A stretch of DNA of 64,000 bases from Candidatus Sulfopaludibacter sp. SbA3 (GTDB taxonomy: Bacteria > Acidobacteriota > Terriglobia > Bryobacterales > Bryobacteraceae), in NCBI GenBank assembly GCA_945890485.1, contig CAMDCN010000003.1:248001-312000 (forward strand). Direction: 5' to 3'. The position numbers and the translations under genes are program-made. Each line of letters starts with the position of its first letter. The first letter of the stretch is position 1. This document shows, piece by piece, positions 7,289 to 16,616 of the stretch. The notes under the pieces were generated by a model. The model had not been told where the DNA came from. It saw only the letters and a program-made list of their open reading frames with translations, and ran no database searches.

Positions 7289-9182
7289 CGGCGCAACTGC
7301 TGGCGTAACCGCAGGCGGTGGGGAGCAGCGGGGGCCGCTTCTCTTGCTTCGAGCGGCCGGCCGGCTCCGTGACGTTGTGTAAAAGAATGGCCGGGGCGCC
7401 AAGGCGGGTCAGCACCGCGTCCAGGCGGCCGTCGTTATCGAAGTCGGCTATGACGGCTCCGCGCCAAGCGCCTTTCGGCGTCACCGGGATCGCCTGCTGG
7501 AAAAGGCCCTTGGCTTGGAGGAAAAGCGTCGAGGTCTCCTCGTACACCTCGTTTGAGACGGCCGCGATGTTGTCGGTGACGTGGCTGTTGGCCGTGAGAA
7601 GGTCGAGCCAGCCGTCGTTGTTGAAGTCTCCGAAGACGGCCCCCCAGCCGGAACGGGTCATGGTCAGCGCGCCGAGTTTCGCGGGGTAGGTGACGTCTTG
7701 AAAGCGGCCTCCGCCCAGGTTGCGGAGGAGAGGAAACGTCTCGCGGACTAGGGCCGTGAAGAGGAGATCGGGGCGGCCGTCGCGATCCACGTCGGCGACG
7801 CTCGTACCCATGGCCGAAACCGGTTGGCCGCTCTCGCTCAGGGCGACGCCGGACTCGATGCCGATCTCCGCGAACGTGCCGTCGCCGTTGTTGTGGAAGA
7901 GGAAGTTGGGCAGGTTGTCGTTGGTGACGAACAGGTCGAGCCAGCCGTCGGCGTCGAAGTCGGCGACCGCAACGGACATGCCTTTGCCGCGATGGCGAGC
8001 GATGCCGCTGCGCTCGGAGACATCCTCAAACGTGCCATCGCCGCGGTTGCGATACAGCCGATTGGCCAGAGGCGCGAACTCCTTCGGATTGCAGTAAACG
8101 CGGACACCCTTGGCATCGTCGCCGCAGAACTTGTTGTTGGCCGGGGTCCAGCCGAGGTAGTTGACGACGAAGAGGTCAAGGTCACCGTCGCGGTCGTAGT
8201 CGAACCAGGCGGCGGCGACAGAGAAGGGTTCGTCGGCGATCGCCGAGGAGATGGGGGTGAGAGTTCCCATGTCGTTGCGATAGAGAATGTTGCGGCCTGC
8301 GCCGGCGACGAAGAGGTCCGGGTCGCCGTCGTTATCGAAATCCCCAACGGCGGCGCCGATGGAGAAACCGTCACCGGGGAGAGGAATGGCTTCCCATCCG
8401 GCCGCGCCGCGATTGCGGAGCAGGGTGTTGGCATGTTGAGGGCCCGCTTTGCGGAGCGTGCGCGGGTCGGCGCCGTTAGGAAAGAAGAGGTCGACGAGGC
8501 CGTCGCCGTCGAAGTCAGCGGTGGCGAGACCGCCGGCCATGGTGGAAACGAGGTGCTTGGCGGCGGTGGGGGAGTGATTCAGCGTGAAAGGAAGATCGAG
8601 GGTGGTGAAGCGAGGGACGACGACCGTGCTGGCAGAGGCGGCGGCCGGGGCGCGGGCGATTTTTTCAAGAATTTGGCGGCCTTCGGCGTTCTTGGCAGCG
8701 GTCGCCGCTTTGGTGGCTTCGGGGTAGCGGCCAAGTTTGTAGAGGGCGCTGGCGAGGCCGGAGCGGCCTTCGGGCGAGTCGGCGCGCCGATAATGAGCGG
8801 CGGCGAGTTCCAGGTTGCCGCGCTCCTCTTCAATACGGCCGCGGAGTTGCCACACCCGCGCGGCGGGTTCGCCGGCGGCTAGAGCGACGGCGGTGTTGGC
8901 GAGCGCTTCATCGAACCGGCCCCGGAGGAACTGGACGCGCGCCAGGAAATAGGGCGCCTTCACCTGGGCGAACAGGCCTTCGGCCTTCGCGAGTTCGCCG
9001 GTTTGCTGCCAGGCGAGGCCGAGCAGCAGGGCCGCGGGACGGTCCGTCGGGTTGGCGGCCAAGTGCTTCTCATAGAGCGAGGCTGCTTCGGCGAACCGCT
9101 GTTGCTGGTAAAATTGCCATGCCTGCTCTTTTGCCGTTTGTGCGAACAAAACTGCGGCCAGGAGCAGGGCTGCGATGCGCAT
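7248..9182 (-). CDS. Exported TPR + FG-GAP/VCBS repeat protein (CRTAC1-like), ASPIC domain decayed
   Basis: 644 aa. A Sec signal (residues 1-15) is followed by TPR-like helices to about residue 170, then at least six FG-GAP/VCBS calcium-binding repeats of the form D-F-D-N-D-G-x-x-D-L-F. Such proteins are extracellular beta-propellers. Family members normally finish with an ASPIC/UnbV domain. Here the propeller ends at 'H-N-V-T-E-P-A-G-R', followed by about 20 residues of unrelated, basic sequence and then a short ASPIC-like tail (G-Y-A-S-S-C-A-A-P-L-H-I-G-L-G) that stops at once. The C-terminus therefore looks internally deleted and truncated inside repeat copy B. Confidence 0.8.
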   Translation of the reverse strand: MRIAALLLAAVLFAQTAKEQAWQFYQQQRFAEAASLYEKHLAANPTDRPAALLLGLAWQQTGELAKAEGLFAQVKAPYFLARVQFLRGRFDEALANTAVALAAGEPAARVWQLRGRIEEERGNLELAAAHYRRADSPEGRSGLASALYKLGRYPEATKAATAAKNAEGRQILEKIARAPAAASASTVVVPRFTTLDLPFTLNHSPTAAKHLVSTMAGGLATADFDGDGLVDLFFPNGADPRTLRKAGPQHANTLLRNRGAAGWEAIPLPGDGFSIGAAVGDFDNDGDPDLFVAGAGRNILYRNDMGTLTPISSAIADEPFSVAAAWFDYDRDGDLDLFVVNYLGWTPANNKFCGDDAKGVRVYCNPKEFAPLANRLYRNRGDGTFEDVSERSGIARHRGKGMSVAVADFDADGWLDLFVTNDNLPNFLFHNNGDGTFAEIGIESGVALSESGQPVSAMGTSVADVDRDGRPDLLFTALVRETFPLLRNLGGGRFQDVTYPAKLGALTMTRSGWGAVFGDFNNDGWLDLLTANSHVTDNIAAVSNEVYEETSTLFLQAKGLFQQAIPVTPKGAWRGAVIADFDNDGRLDAVLTRLGAPAILLHNVTEPAGRSKQEKRPPLLPTACGYASSCAAPLHIGLGQDIPQ

Positions 9183-9262
9183 GGAACCATTCTACGGCGG
9201 CCCCGGAGTCTGCGTAGGCGGGGCGAATGTGGTAATCTCGATAGAGATAAGGGAGATTGGTT

Positions 9263-11035
9263 TTGGTTGATTTAAACACCCCCACGCAAGAAGCCGTAGA
9301 AGCGGCGTACGACCGGACGGTCCGCGAGGATATTGAGCGGTTCCGCGCGGTGGCGGCCGACTTCATGGCCGGGAATCTGACGGCTGACCAATTCCGCGCC
9401 GAGCGGCTACGCCGGGGCGTTTACTCCCAACGGCAAGAAGGCGTGCACATGATCCGGACAAAGGTTCCGGGTGGCATCATGACCGCCGAGCAGATGGATT
9501 GTTTGGCCGAGGTGGCCGATCAGTTTGCGGCGGGGAAGGGACATCTCACTACCCGGCAGAACATGCAGTACCACTTCGTGCCGCTGCCGCAGGTGGCCGA
9601 TCTGCTGCACAAGTTAGCCGATGTGCGGTTGACGACGCGCGAAGCCTGCTACAACACGGTTCGCAATATTACCGCTTCGCCGCTCGCTGGTTTGCTGGCG
9701 AATGAAGTGTTCGACGTGCAGCCCTATGTGCGCAAGGTTGCCCTGGCGTTTCTGCACAATCCGCTGACGGACGCCATGCCGCGCAAGTTTAAGATCGCGT
9801 TTTTCGGCGGCGGTGAGCGCGACGATATGGCGCTGGCGATCCACGATCTGGGCCTGACGGCCGTGATCCGCGATGGACAGCGGGGCTTCCGGACAGTGCT
9901 GGGTGGTGGCTTGGGCCCTCTGCCAAACGAAGCCGTTCTGCTCGATGAGTTCCTGCCGGAAGATAAGCTGATTCCGCGGACGGAATCAGTTCTGCGTCTC
10001 TTTAATCAGCACGGCAATCGTGGGAATAAGAACAAAGCCCGTTTGAAGTTTGTCCTGCGCGAGCGGGGCATCGAATGGGTGAAAGAGACCATCGAAGCCA
10101 ACTACGCCGATATTCTGGCCAACGGCGGAACGCCGGAACCCACCTTTGTGCCCGAGAATTTTGGCGGTTTCCGGCTGCGGCCTTTCCCGCTCGGTGAAGG
10201 CGGCCAGTTGCCCATTTTGGGCTCGACGCCGGCTGATCCTGCCTTTGATCGTTGGCTTGAAACCAACGTGCAGGAGCAGAAAAATCCGGGTTATGCGATC
10301 GTGACTATCCGTTGCCCACAGGGCAACATGGTGAGTTCCCAGATGCGCGCCGTGGCGAACATCGCTCGCGACGCCGGCGACAGCTACGTACGGGTGGGCA
10401 TCGATCAGAACCTGATGATCGCCTGGATTCCGGTCCACAATCTGCGACGGGTTCACGCCGCGCTACAGGCGGCTGGCCTGGCGGATGCGGGCGCCTATGA
10501 GATCACCGACACGGTCTCCTGCCCCGGCGGCTACTCTTGCAATCTGGCGCTGACCAAGTCGATGAACCTGGCCGCGGCGATTTCGAGCGCGGTGGCCGAC
10601 TACCGCGACCCGCAGGTCCGGAAGATGAGCGTGAAGATCAGCGGCTGTCCGAATTCCTGTGGCCAGCACTGGATTGCGGACCTCGGCTTCTATGGAAACT
10701 CGCGGAAGATCAACGGCAAGGAAGTACCGTATTACCTGATGCTTCTGGGTGGCGGCCACGACCGGGAAGGCATGCTGAAGTTTGGCTTAGCAATTCAGAG
10801 CCTGCCGGCGCGCTTGGCGACGGTGGCCGTGCGGCGTGTGATCGACCACTTCATGCAGGACCGTCAGACCGGCGAGTCGTTCCGGGAATACGTTCTCCGG
10901 CACAAAGTCGCCTTCTTTAAGGAAATGACCGCCGATCTGGCCAAGCCCGCGGAGTTCACCGAAGAGATGTACATGGACTGGGGTGACGACGTGGCGTTCT
11001 CGCTTCAATTGGGCCGCGGCGAGTGTGCGTCCTAG
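9263..11035 (+). CDS. Nitrite/sulfite reductase, siroheme/4Fe-4S hemoprotein
   Basis: 590 aa. Reduces nitrite to ammonia or sulfite to sulfide by six electrons. The siroheme/4Fe-4S cysteines are C420 and C426 (C-x5-C in 'S-C-P-G-G-Y-S-C') and C462 and C466 (C-x3-C in 'G-C-P-N-S-C-G-Q'). Two ferredoxin-like half domains precede them. The start is a TTG: GGGAG at 9251-9255 is 7 nt before the TTG at 9263 and only 1 nt before the alternative TTG at 9257. Nitrite and sulfite forms cannot be separated by eye. Siroheme would come from the SUMT encoded at 16613. Confidence 0.88.
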   Translation: MVDLNTPTQEAVEAAYDRTVREDIERFRAVAADFMAGNLTADQFRAERLRRGVYSQRQEGVHMIRTKVPGGIMTAEQMDCLAEVADQFAAGKGHLTTRQNMQYHFVPLPQVADLLHKLADVRLTTREACYNTVRNITASPLAGLLANEVFDVQPYVRKVALAFLHNPLTDAMPRKFKIAFFGGGERDDMALAIHDLGLTAVIRDGQRGFRTVLGGGLGPLPNEAVLLDEFLPEDKLIPRTESVLRLFNQHGNRGNKNKARLKFVLRERGIEWVKETIEANYADILANGGTPEPTFVPENFGGFRLRPFPLGEGGQLPILGSTPADPAFDRWLETNVQEQKNPGYAIVTIRCPQGNMVSSQMRAVANIARDAGDSYVRVGIDQNLMIAWIPVHNLRRVHAALQAAGLADAGAYEITDTVSCPGGYSCNLALTKSMNLAAAISSAVADYRDPQVRKMSVKISGCPNSCGQHWIADLGFYGNSRKINGKEVPYYLMLLGGGHDREGMLKFGLAIQSLPARLATVAVRRVIDHFMQDRQTGESFREYVLRHKVAFFKEMTADLAKPAEFTEEMYMDWGDDVAFSLQLGRGECAS

Positions 11036-11077
11036 GCGGCATTTGCGATACATTGTGGGGCGAGGAATCTTTGCCCC

Positions 11078-11479
11078 ATGAAAATTGAAGAGATTGAGGG
11101 AGTTGGACCCGCCTACGCCGCAAAGCTGTCGGAGGCGGGTTTAACCAGTGTGGAGTCGCTCTTAGAGCAGGGCGGAGCGGCCAAAGGGCGTGCCGCGATT
11201 GCCGAGAAAACGGGAATCAGCGAGAAGCTAATACTGAAGTGGGTGAACCATGCGGACCTCATCCGGCTGAAGGGCGTGGGTCCGCAGTTTGCTGAGCTGC
11301 TCGAAGTGGCTGGTGTCGACACGGTGAAGGAACTCCGGAACCGCAACGCCGCCAACCTGGCAGCCAAGTTGATTGAAATCAACGAAGCGAAGAGCATCGC
11401 CGGCACCACCCCGAACGAAAAGCAGGTGGAAGGCTGGATTGAGGAAGCAAAGACCCTGGAACCCAAGGTCTCTCACTAG
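11078..11479 (+). CDS. DUF4332 protein with helix-hairpin-helix motifs
   Basis: 133 aa, no signal. Two HhH-like units read 'I-E-G-V-G-P-A-Y-A-A-K-L' and 'L-K-G-V-G-P-Q-F-A-E-L-L', the pattern of DUF4332. HhH motifs usually bind DNA backbone or protein, but the function of this family is unknown. The start ATG is 42 nt after the reductase stop, so readthrough is possible. The last 4 nt overlap the end of the convergent AAA ATPase gene. Confidence 0.8.
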   Translation: MKIEEIEGVGPAYAAKLSEAGLTSVESLLEQGGAAKGRAAIAEKTGISEKLILKWVNHADLIRLKGVGPQFAELLEVAGVDTVKELRNRNAANLAAKLIEINEAKSIAGTTPNEKQVEGWIEEAKTLEPKVSH

Positions 11480-12702
11480 CGCCGGGTAAAGCGGGCGGAC
11501 TGCGTTCGCCCGCCTTCAGCCTCGATGGCGATCTGTGCCGCGACCAGTTGCTGCGTAAAACTAATATCGGTGATCTGGGCCATGGTGACCGGGCTCATCC
11601 CCTCCGCTTCGCGCAGGAATGTGAGAAGCCCTGCCCCAACATCGAAACCGATGCGGATGGAGTCGCCCATCCGGATTTGATCCGTGGCGATCAGATTCGA
11701 CAACGGCTGAACCAAAGAACGCTCGATGGCCCGCTTCAGGTGGCGAGCGCCGTATTTGGCGTCGATGCCTTGCGATAGCAAGAACTCCTTGGCTTCGTCG
11801 GAGCACTGGAAGATGAAGGCGCGATCGGCCGAAGATTGAAAAATCCGTTGCTGCACCTGCTTGAGTTCGATTTCGAGAATCTGCCGCATCTGCTTTTCGC
11901 CGAGCGGTTGAAACACGACCACCTTATCCAGGCGGTTCATGAACTCCGGCGTGAACTTCTTTCGTGCCGCCTCCACGCCAGAACGCGAGATCTTTTCCGT
12001 TGTCTTTTCGTCGACGGTGTCCGCCTTCAGCGCATCGGTCCGCTTGAGACCGAAGCCAAGTTTCGGCTGCAACAAGCTCGACATCTCGCTGGCGCCCAGG
12101 TTCGACGTCATGAAGATCATGGCCCGGCTAAAATCGACTTTGCGGTTGTCGCCCAGCGTCAGAGTCGCCTTGTCTAGAATCCCAAGCAGCAGATTCCAAA
12201 GCGAATCCGAGGCCTTCTCAATCTCGTCGAAAAGGATAAAGCTCAGCTTCACCCGGTCCGTGTGGTGTTGATTGATCGTCTCCTGGCTCAACAGCGGATG
12301 CGTCTCCCGATGACCCAGGTAGCCCGGTGGCGAACCGATCAGTTTGGCGATCTCATGGCTGTGCTGAAACTCCGCACAGTCAATCTTCACCACCGCCCGC
12401 GGGCTGCCCACCAGGCTCTCCGCCATCGCCTCGACGATCCTCGTCTTGCCCGTACCGGTCGGACCGAGGAACAGGAAGTTCCCCACCGGCCGCCCCGGCG
12501 GATTCAGGCCCGTCTGATGCATCTGATAGATGTTCACAATCTGGTCGATCGCCTCATCTTGTCCGATCACCAGTCTCCGCAGGTTGGAGTCGAGCGCCTC
12601 GGCCTCCCTCCCGGTTCGGGAGGGATCGAGTCGAACATTGGTCGGAAGATTCCTTGCGGACGAACCGGTTCCGGACAATCCTAGGCTTGCCAGTCGCGTC
12701 AT
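11476..12702 (-). CDS. ClpA/ClpB-type AAA+ ATPase, single module
   Basis: 408 aa from the ATG at 12700-12702. AGGAG (complement of 12710-12714) lies 7 nt upstream; the frame stays open for 40 more codons but without a comparable site. There is one AAA_2 module: Walker A G-P-T-G-T-G-K-T at 80-87, Walker B F-I-L-F-D-E at 155-160, sensor 1 in 'M-T-S-N-L-G' (198-203), then a C-terminal ClpB-D2-small domain ('Y-G-A-R-H-L-K-R-A-I'). The Clp N-domain, the first ATPase ring and the zinc finger of ClpX are absent, so it is a D2-only ATPase. No protease gene lies nearby; an unfoldase or remodelling role is inferred. Confidence 0.82.
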   Translation of the reverse strand: MTRLASLGLSGTGSSARNLPTNVRLDPSRTGREAEALDSNLRRLVIGQDEAIDQIVNIYQMHQTGLNPPGRPVGNFLFLGPTGTGKTRIVEAMAESLVGSPRAVVKIDCAEFQHSHEIAKLIGSPPGYLGHRETHPLLSQETINQHHTDRVKLSFILFDEIEKASDSLWNLLLGILDKATLTLGDNRKVDFSRAMIFMTSNLGASEMSSLLQPKLGFGLKRTDALKADTVDEKTTEKISRSGVEAARKKFTPEFMNRLDKVVVFQPLGEKQMRQILEIELKQVQQRIFQSSADRAFIFQCSDEAKEFLLSQGIDAKYGARHLKRAIERSLVQPLSNLIATDQIRMGDSIRIGFDVGAGLLTFLREAEGMSPVTMAQITDISFTQQLVAAQIAIEAEGGRTQSARFTRR

Positions 12703-12885
12703 GCCACTACTCCTTTGCCATTTCATTTGGGGGTGCCAAGTTGTTGGTTGCGAAGCGGCGAGTTCTTCCGGCGTGCCCGTTCCAGGGATCTCTCGAATTG
12801 GTCTGCGTAGTCCTCGAATCACCGATTACCTCGTTGGAGATACCAGCAATTCAGGTGCCGATTGAATCGAGAGCGAATTGTAAGC

Positions 12886-13602
12886 TTATTTCCCCGGTTT
12901 TGATGGCCGAATTTCCACCCGGCTCACCAACGTCCGCGCCGGCATTCTCAGTACCGCAAGAACCATATCGGCAACATCTTCGGGAGCAATCTTCCAATCT
13001 GAACCTTTTCCGCCCGTCCGAGGCGAAAAATTCGTGTCGACGCTGCCCGGCATAATATAGGTCACGCGGATGTCCTCCTGCCGGTGATCGAGCATCATTG
13101 CCTCGCTAAACCCGTTTAATCCGAATTTCGAGGCGTTGTAGGCCGCTCCGCCAGCGAATGGGTTCTTACCGGCCAGGCTCGACAGATTCACGATATAGCC
13201 GCCGCCGCTCGTCCGCATCCGCTCCAGCGCCTCCCGGGAGCAGTAGAAGCTTCCGCTCAGGTTGACGTCAATCGTCTGCTGCCAGTCCTCGATCGTCAAC
13301 TCTCCGGTCGGCTTAAAGATCCCGATCCCGGCGTTGTTGACCAGGATGTCCAGGCCTCCCAATTTGGCATCCGCGAACCGGAATAGGTCCGCCACCTGTT
13401 CCGGAATGGAAACGTCACAAGTGGCGGCGTAGGCATGGACGAAGCCTTTCGCGCGTAATTCTTCCTCGGCCCAGTCCGAATCGGTCCTGCCACAGAAGGC
13501 AACGTGGGCGCCCGCCTCCAGCAGTTGCTCCACAATCGCCCGGCCGATGCCGCGCGTCCCCCCGGTCACCAGGGCTCTCTTTCCATTCAATGAAGTTGTC
13601 AT
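12886..13602 (-). CDS. Short-chain dehydrogenase/reductase
   Basis: 238 aa classical SDR. The cofactor loop G-G-T-R-G-I-G is near residues 14-20, N-N-A-G is in the middle, the catalytic Ser is in 'N-L-S-S-L-A-G', and the Y-N-A-S-K (Y-x3-K) motif follows. The lysine-side cofactor motif 'F-C-G-R-T-D' after beta-2 suggests NADP(H). The best match by feel is the 3-oxoacyl-ACP reductase (FabG-like) group, but the substrate is not determined. It diverges from the tetrapyrrole operon across only 32 bp. Confidence 0.88.
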   Translation of the reverse strand: MTTSLNGKRALVTGGTRGIGRAIVEQLLEAGAHVAFCGRTDSDWAEEELRAKGFVHAYAATCDVSIPEQVADLFRFADAKLGGLDILVNNAGIGIFKPTGELTIEDWQQTIDVNLSGSFYCSREALERMRTSGGGYIVNLSSLAGKNPFAGGAAYNASKFGLNGFSEAMMLDHRQEDIRVTYIMPGSVDTNFSPRTGGKGSDWKIAPEDVADMVLAVLRMPARTLVSRVEIRPSKPGK

Positions 13603-13634
13603 AGGGTTACTCGATATACTGTTGTTACGGAGAA

Positions 13635-14453
13635 ATGCAGGACGTCAGCATATTTTGGCTGCGGGTGGCGACGGTGCTCTATGCGGTCGGGCTGCTCCAT
13701 GTCCTGTTTTTTGTCTGGCGCCGCTCGAACCAGCTTTTCCCGGCAGCTTTGCTGACCTTCGCGGCGGGCGCTCTGCTCCACACGGTTTCCATCGTCGAAC
13801 AATCGATGCAAAGCGGGCATCTTGCGCTACAGACATTTCATCAAACCATCAGCGCCTGTGCGCTCCTCATCGCGGTGGCCTTTCTCTTCGTGTACAAACT
13901 GTACGATTTTTCGAGCCTCGCCGTCTTCATCTTCCCCATCACCTTCCTGATGGCGATGATCGGGGCCACGGCTGTCCCGGTGACCACCTGGTCGGCTCCC
14001 ACGCTCCGCGATGCCTGGCTGCTGGCTCATGTTCTGCTGATTCTCGCCGGCTATGTCGCAATGTTGATCATGGCCGTCAGCTCCGTCTTCTACCTGCTGC
14101 AGGAGCGCCACCTGAAAACGAAATCCACCGGCAGCCTGTTTGACCGGTTGCCTCCACTCGGCACGCTCGATTCGCTCAGTTCCCGCTCCATGGCGATTGG
14201 CTTTGTCTGCACGACGGCCGGCGTCATCGCCGGATGCCTCTGGGCGTATATTGAGTCCGGCACCCGCTGGATCAGCGAGGGCAAGGTTCATATCGCGTTG
14301 TTCACCTGGATTTTCTATCTTGTGGTGGTCTATCTCCGTTCTAGCGCCGGATGGCGCGGCCGCCGGGCCGCCTTCCTTTCGATCTACATGCTGATGTTCA
14401 GCGCGCTCACTTGGGTCTCCCACACCGACCTGCGGGACCTTCTCGCCCGATGA
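13635..14453 (+). CDS. ccsA: CcsA/HemX-like membrane protein
   Basis: 272 aa with about eight hydrophobic helices, of the cytochrome c assembly (CcsA/CcmC) family. The tryptophan-rich heme-binding segment of true CcsA (W-G-x-x-W-x-W-D) is not seen at the expected place, where the sequence reads 'C-L-W-A-Y-I-E-S-G-T'. That fits the HemX branch, which is typically encoded just before hemA and modulates glutamyl-tRNA reductase levels. The ATG at 13635 has GGAG just upstream (spacing short). Its TGA overlaps the hemA ATG (ATGA), so it begins the tetrapyrrole operon. Confidence 0.8.
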   Translation: MQDVSIFWLRVATVLYAVGLLHVLFFVWRRSNQLFPAALLTFAAGALLHTVSIVEQSMQSGHLALQTFHQTISACALLIAVAFLFVYKLYDFSSLAVFIFPITFLMAMIGATAVPVTTWSAPTLRDAWLLAHVLLILAGYVAMLIMAVSSVFYLLQERHLKTKSTGSLFDRLPPLGTLDSLSSRSMAIGFVCTTAGVIAGCLWAYIESGTRWISEGKVHIALFTWIFYLVVVYLRSSAGWRGRRAAFLSIYMLMFSALTWVSHTDLRDLLAR

Positions 14454-15721
14454 AGCTGCACGTCACAGGTCTGAACCATCGGACGGCGCCCGTCGAAGTG
14501 CGGGAACGCGTTGCGTTTTCTGACGCCTCGTTGCCAGAAGCGCTCCGCGAACTGCGGGACCGCACCGGCTTTCACGAAGGGCTGATTCTGTCGACCTGCA
14601 ACCGCGTCGAGATCGCCGTCACCACCGATGATCAGGTGGATGCGCAGCGCTCGCTCGAAGAGTTCCTCGGCGAGGCCCGGCATGTCGAGCGCAAGAAGCT
14701 GAGCGGACATCTTTACGGTTTCGATGATCGCGACGCCATTCGCCACCTGTTCCGCGTCGCCTCCTCGCTCGATTCCATGGTCCTAGGCGAGCCCCAGATT
14801 CTCGGCCAGTTGAAGCAGGCCTATGCGGTGGCCAAGAGTTCGGGCTCTGTTGGCAGCTATTTGGACACCGTGGTCACCCGGGCCTTCTCTGTCGCCAAGC
14901 GCGTGCGCACAGAGACGATGATCGGCCAGAACGCCGTCTCGGTCAGCTTCGCCGCCGTCGAACTCGCCCGCGAAATCTTTGGCAACTTGAAGGATTGTCG
15001 TGTGCTGCTTGTTGGCGCCGGCAAAATGAGTGAACTCGCCGCCCGGCATCTTCACCGCAGCGGCGTCAGCAAAATCTTCGTCACCAATCGGACGCGCTCC
15101 CGCGCCGAGGAGATGGCGGCGATTTTTGACGGCACCATCATCGACTTCGATGGTTTTCTGCAAACGCTGCCCGAAGTCGATATCGTCATCGCGTCAAGCG
15201 GCGCCCCGCACTACATCCTTACCCGGGACCAGGTCCAACGGGCGATGGGCCTCCGTCGCGGCCGCCCCATGTTTCTGATCGATATTGCGGTTCCCCGCAA
15301 TATCGAACCGGCGATCAATCAGCTCGAAAACGTCTTCCTCTACGACATCGACGACCTCGGCAAAGTCGTCGACCAGAATCGCAAGGAGCGCGAGTCAGAG
15401 GCAGCCACCGGCGAAGCCATCATCGCCGAAGAGGTGGAGAAACTCGTCGCCCGCTTGAAAACCCGCGCCGCCACCCCGGTGATCGTCGAACTGCAGGAGC
15501 ACCTTGATCAGCTTCGCCGCGCTGAAATGCAGCGTCTGCGTTCGAAACTCGGCCCGCTGACCCCGCAGCAGGAAGAAGCCATCGAAGCGCTCACCAAAGG
15601 GCTGATGAATAAAGTGGCCCACGGCGCCATCTCGGAAATTCGCAAGTCGGCGGCGCAGGAAGATGGCTGGCAAACGGTCAGTCTGGTGCGCCGCCTGTTC
15701 CGTCTTGAAAACGATGAATAA
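14450..15721 (+). CDS. hemA: Glutamyl-tRNA reductase
   Basis: 423 aa. Catalyses the first committed step of the C5 pathway to tetrapyrroles, reducing glutamyl-tRNA to glutamate-1-semialdehyde with NADPH. The start 'M-K-L-H-V-T-G-L-N-H-R-T-A-P' is canonical. The catalytic Cys lies in 'L-S-T-C-N-R-V-E-I', the NADPH-binding loop in 'V-G-A-G-K-M-S-E-L-A', and a C-terminal helical dimerisation domain follows. Usual length. The ATG overlaps the upstream stop by 4 nt, and the 3' end overlaps hemC by 8 nt. Confidence 0.96.
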   Translation: MKLHVTGLNHRTAPVEVRERVAFSDASLPEALRELRDRTGFHEGLILSTCNRVEIAVTTDDQVDAQRSLEEFLGEARHVERKKLSGHLYGFDDRDAIRHLFRVASSLDSMVLGEPQILGQLKQAYAVAKSSGSVGSYLDTVVTRAFSVAKRVRTETMIGQNAVSVSFAAVELAREIFGNLKDCRVLLVGAGKMSELAARHLHRSGVSKIFVTNRTRSRAEEMAAIFDGTIIDFDGFLQTLPEVDIVIASSGAPHYILTRDQVQRAMGLRRGRPMFLIDIAVPRNIEPAINQLENVFLYDIDDLGKVVDQNRKERESEAATGEAIIAEEVEKLVARLKTRAATPVIVELQEHLDQLRRAEMQRLRSKLGPLTPQQEEAIEALTKGLMNKVAHGAISEIRKSAAQEDGWQTVSLVRRLFRLENDE

Positions 15722-16616
15722 CTCGCTCATTATCGGGAGCCGCGGCTCTCAGTTGGCGCTGTGGCAGTCGAACTGGGTGAAAGCCCAGCTTGAACAACGT
15801 GGCTACACCGTCTCCATTGAAATCATTCAAACCACCGGCGATCGGATCACCGATGTGTCGCTTTCCAAGATCGGGTCCAAGGGCCTGTTCACGAAAGAGA
15901 TTGAAGAGGCCCTGCTCGACGGCCGCGTCCACCTGGCCGTGCATTCCTGCAAAGACATGCCGACCGAACTGCCGGAAGGGCTGGTGCTTTCGGCGATCCC
16001 CGTTCGGGAAGACCCGCGCGATGTCGTCGTCGGCCGGAAGATCAGCGATCTGCCCGCCGGCTCGAAAGTGGGCACCAGTTCGCTGCGCCGCGCCGCGCAG
16101 TTGCAGGCGATGCGCCCGGACCTGGTCATCGAAAACATTCGCGGCAACGTCGATACCCGGCTTCGCAAGCAGCAGGAAGGGCAGTACGACGCCATCATCC
16201 TCGCCGCCGCCGGGCTGCACCGTTTGGGATTGGGCGGGCATGTGGCCGAGTACCTGGCTCCAGAACAGATGATGCCGGCCGTCGCCCAAGGCGCGCTGGC
16301 CATCGAAACCCTCACCTCCGGCCCCGGCTTTGACGCGGCCTCTCTACTCGACGACGCGGCCACGCGGCTCTGTGTCACTGCCGAAAGGGCTGCCTTGCGC
16401 GCCCTGGGCGGCGGATGTCAGGTGCCTTTGGGGGCCCACGCCACGTTGGACGGCGCCACGCTCACCGTCCACGGAGTTTGTGTCTCGCCCGATGGTCGCG
16501 TGGTCGTTCGCGCCACCGCCGAAGGCTCCGACGCCGAAGCCACCGGCTCGGCGCTTGGGCAACGGCTGCTCGACGGCGGCGCCCGCTTCATCCTCGATCA
16601 GGTCTACCATCCATGA
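15714..16616 (+). CDS. hemC: Hydroxymethylbilane synthase (porphobilinogen deaminase)
   Basis: 300 aa. Joins four porphobilinogens into hydroxymethylbilane. The start 'S-L-I-I-G-S-R-G-S-Q-L-A-L-W-Q' and the substrate loop 'H-S-C-K-D-M-P-T' are standard. The dipyrromethane cofactor cysteine is C235 in 'G-G-G-C-Q-V-P-L-G'. The ATG at 15714 lies inside the end of hemA (8-nt overlap) and the stop shares ATGA with the next gene. Expression must be tightly coupled across the operon. Confidence 0.96.
   Translation: MNNSLIIGSRGSQLALWQSNWVKAQLEQRGYTVSIEIIQTTGDRITDVSLSKIGSKGLFTKEIEEALLDGRVHLAVHSCKDMPTELPEGLVLSAIPVREDPRDVVVGRKISDLPAGSKVGTSSLRRAAQLQAMRPDLVIENIRGNVDTRLRKQQEGQYDAIILAAAGLHRLGLGGHVAEYLAPEQMMPAVAQGALAIETLTSGPGFDAASLLDDAATRLCVTAERAALRALGGGCQVPLGAHATLDGATLTVHGVCVSPDGRVVVRATAEGSDAEATGSALGQRLLDGGARFILDQVYHP

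Noticed and set aside
7824-8882. A 352-codon plus-strand frame inside the FG-GAP gene
   Set aside because: Antisense of the calcium-binding repeats; repetitive Val/Glu/Gly composition mirrors D-G-D repeats on the other strand.
14351-14449. Upstream extension of hemA
   Set aside because: The extra 33 codons lie inside the previous gene and are arginine/proline-rich; the canonical HemA start is at 14450 with an ATGA overlap.
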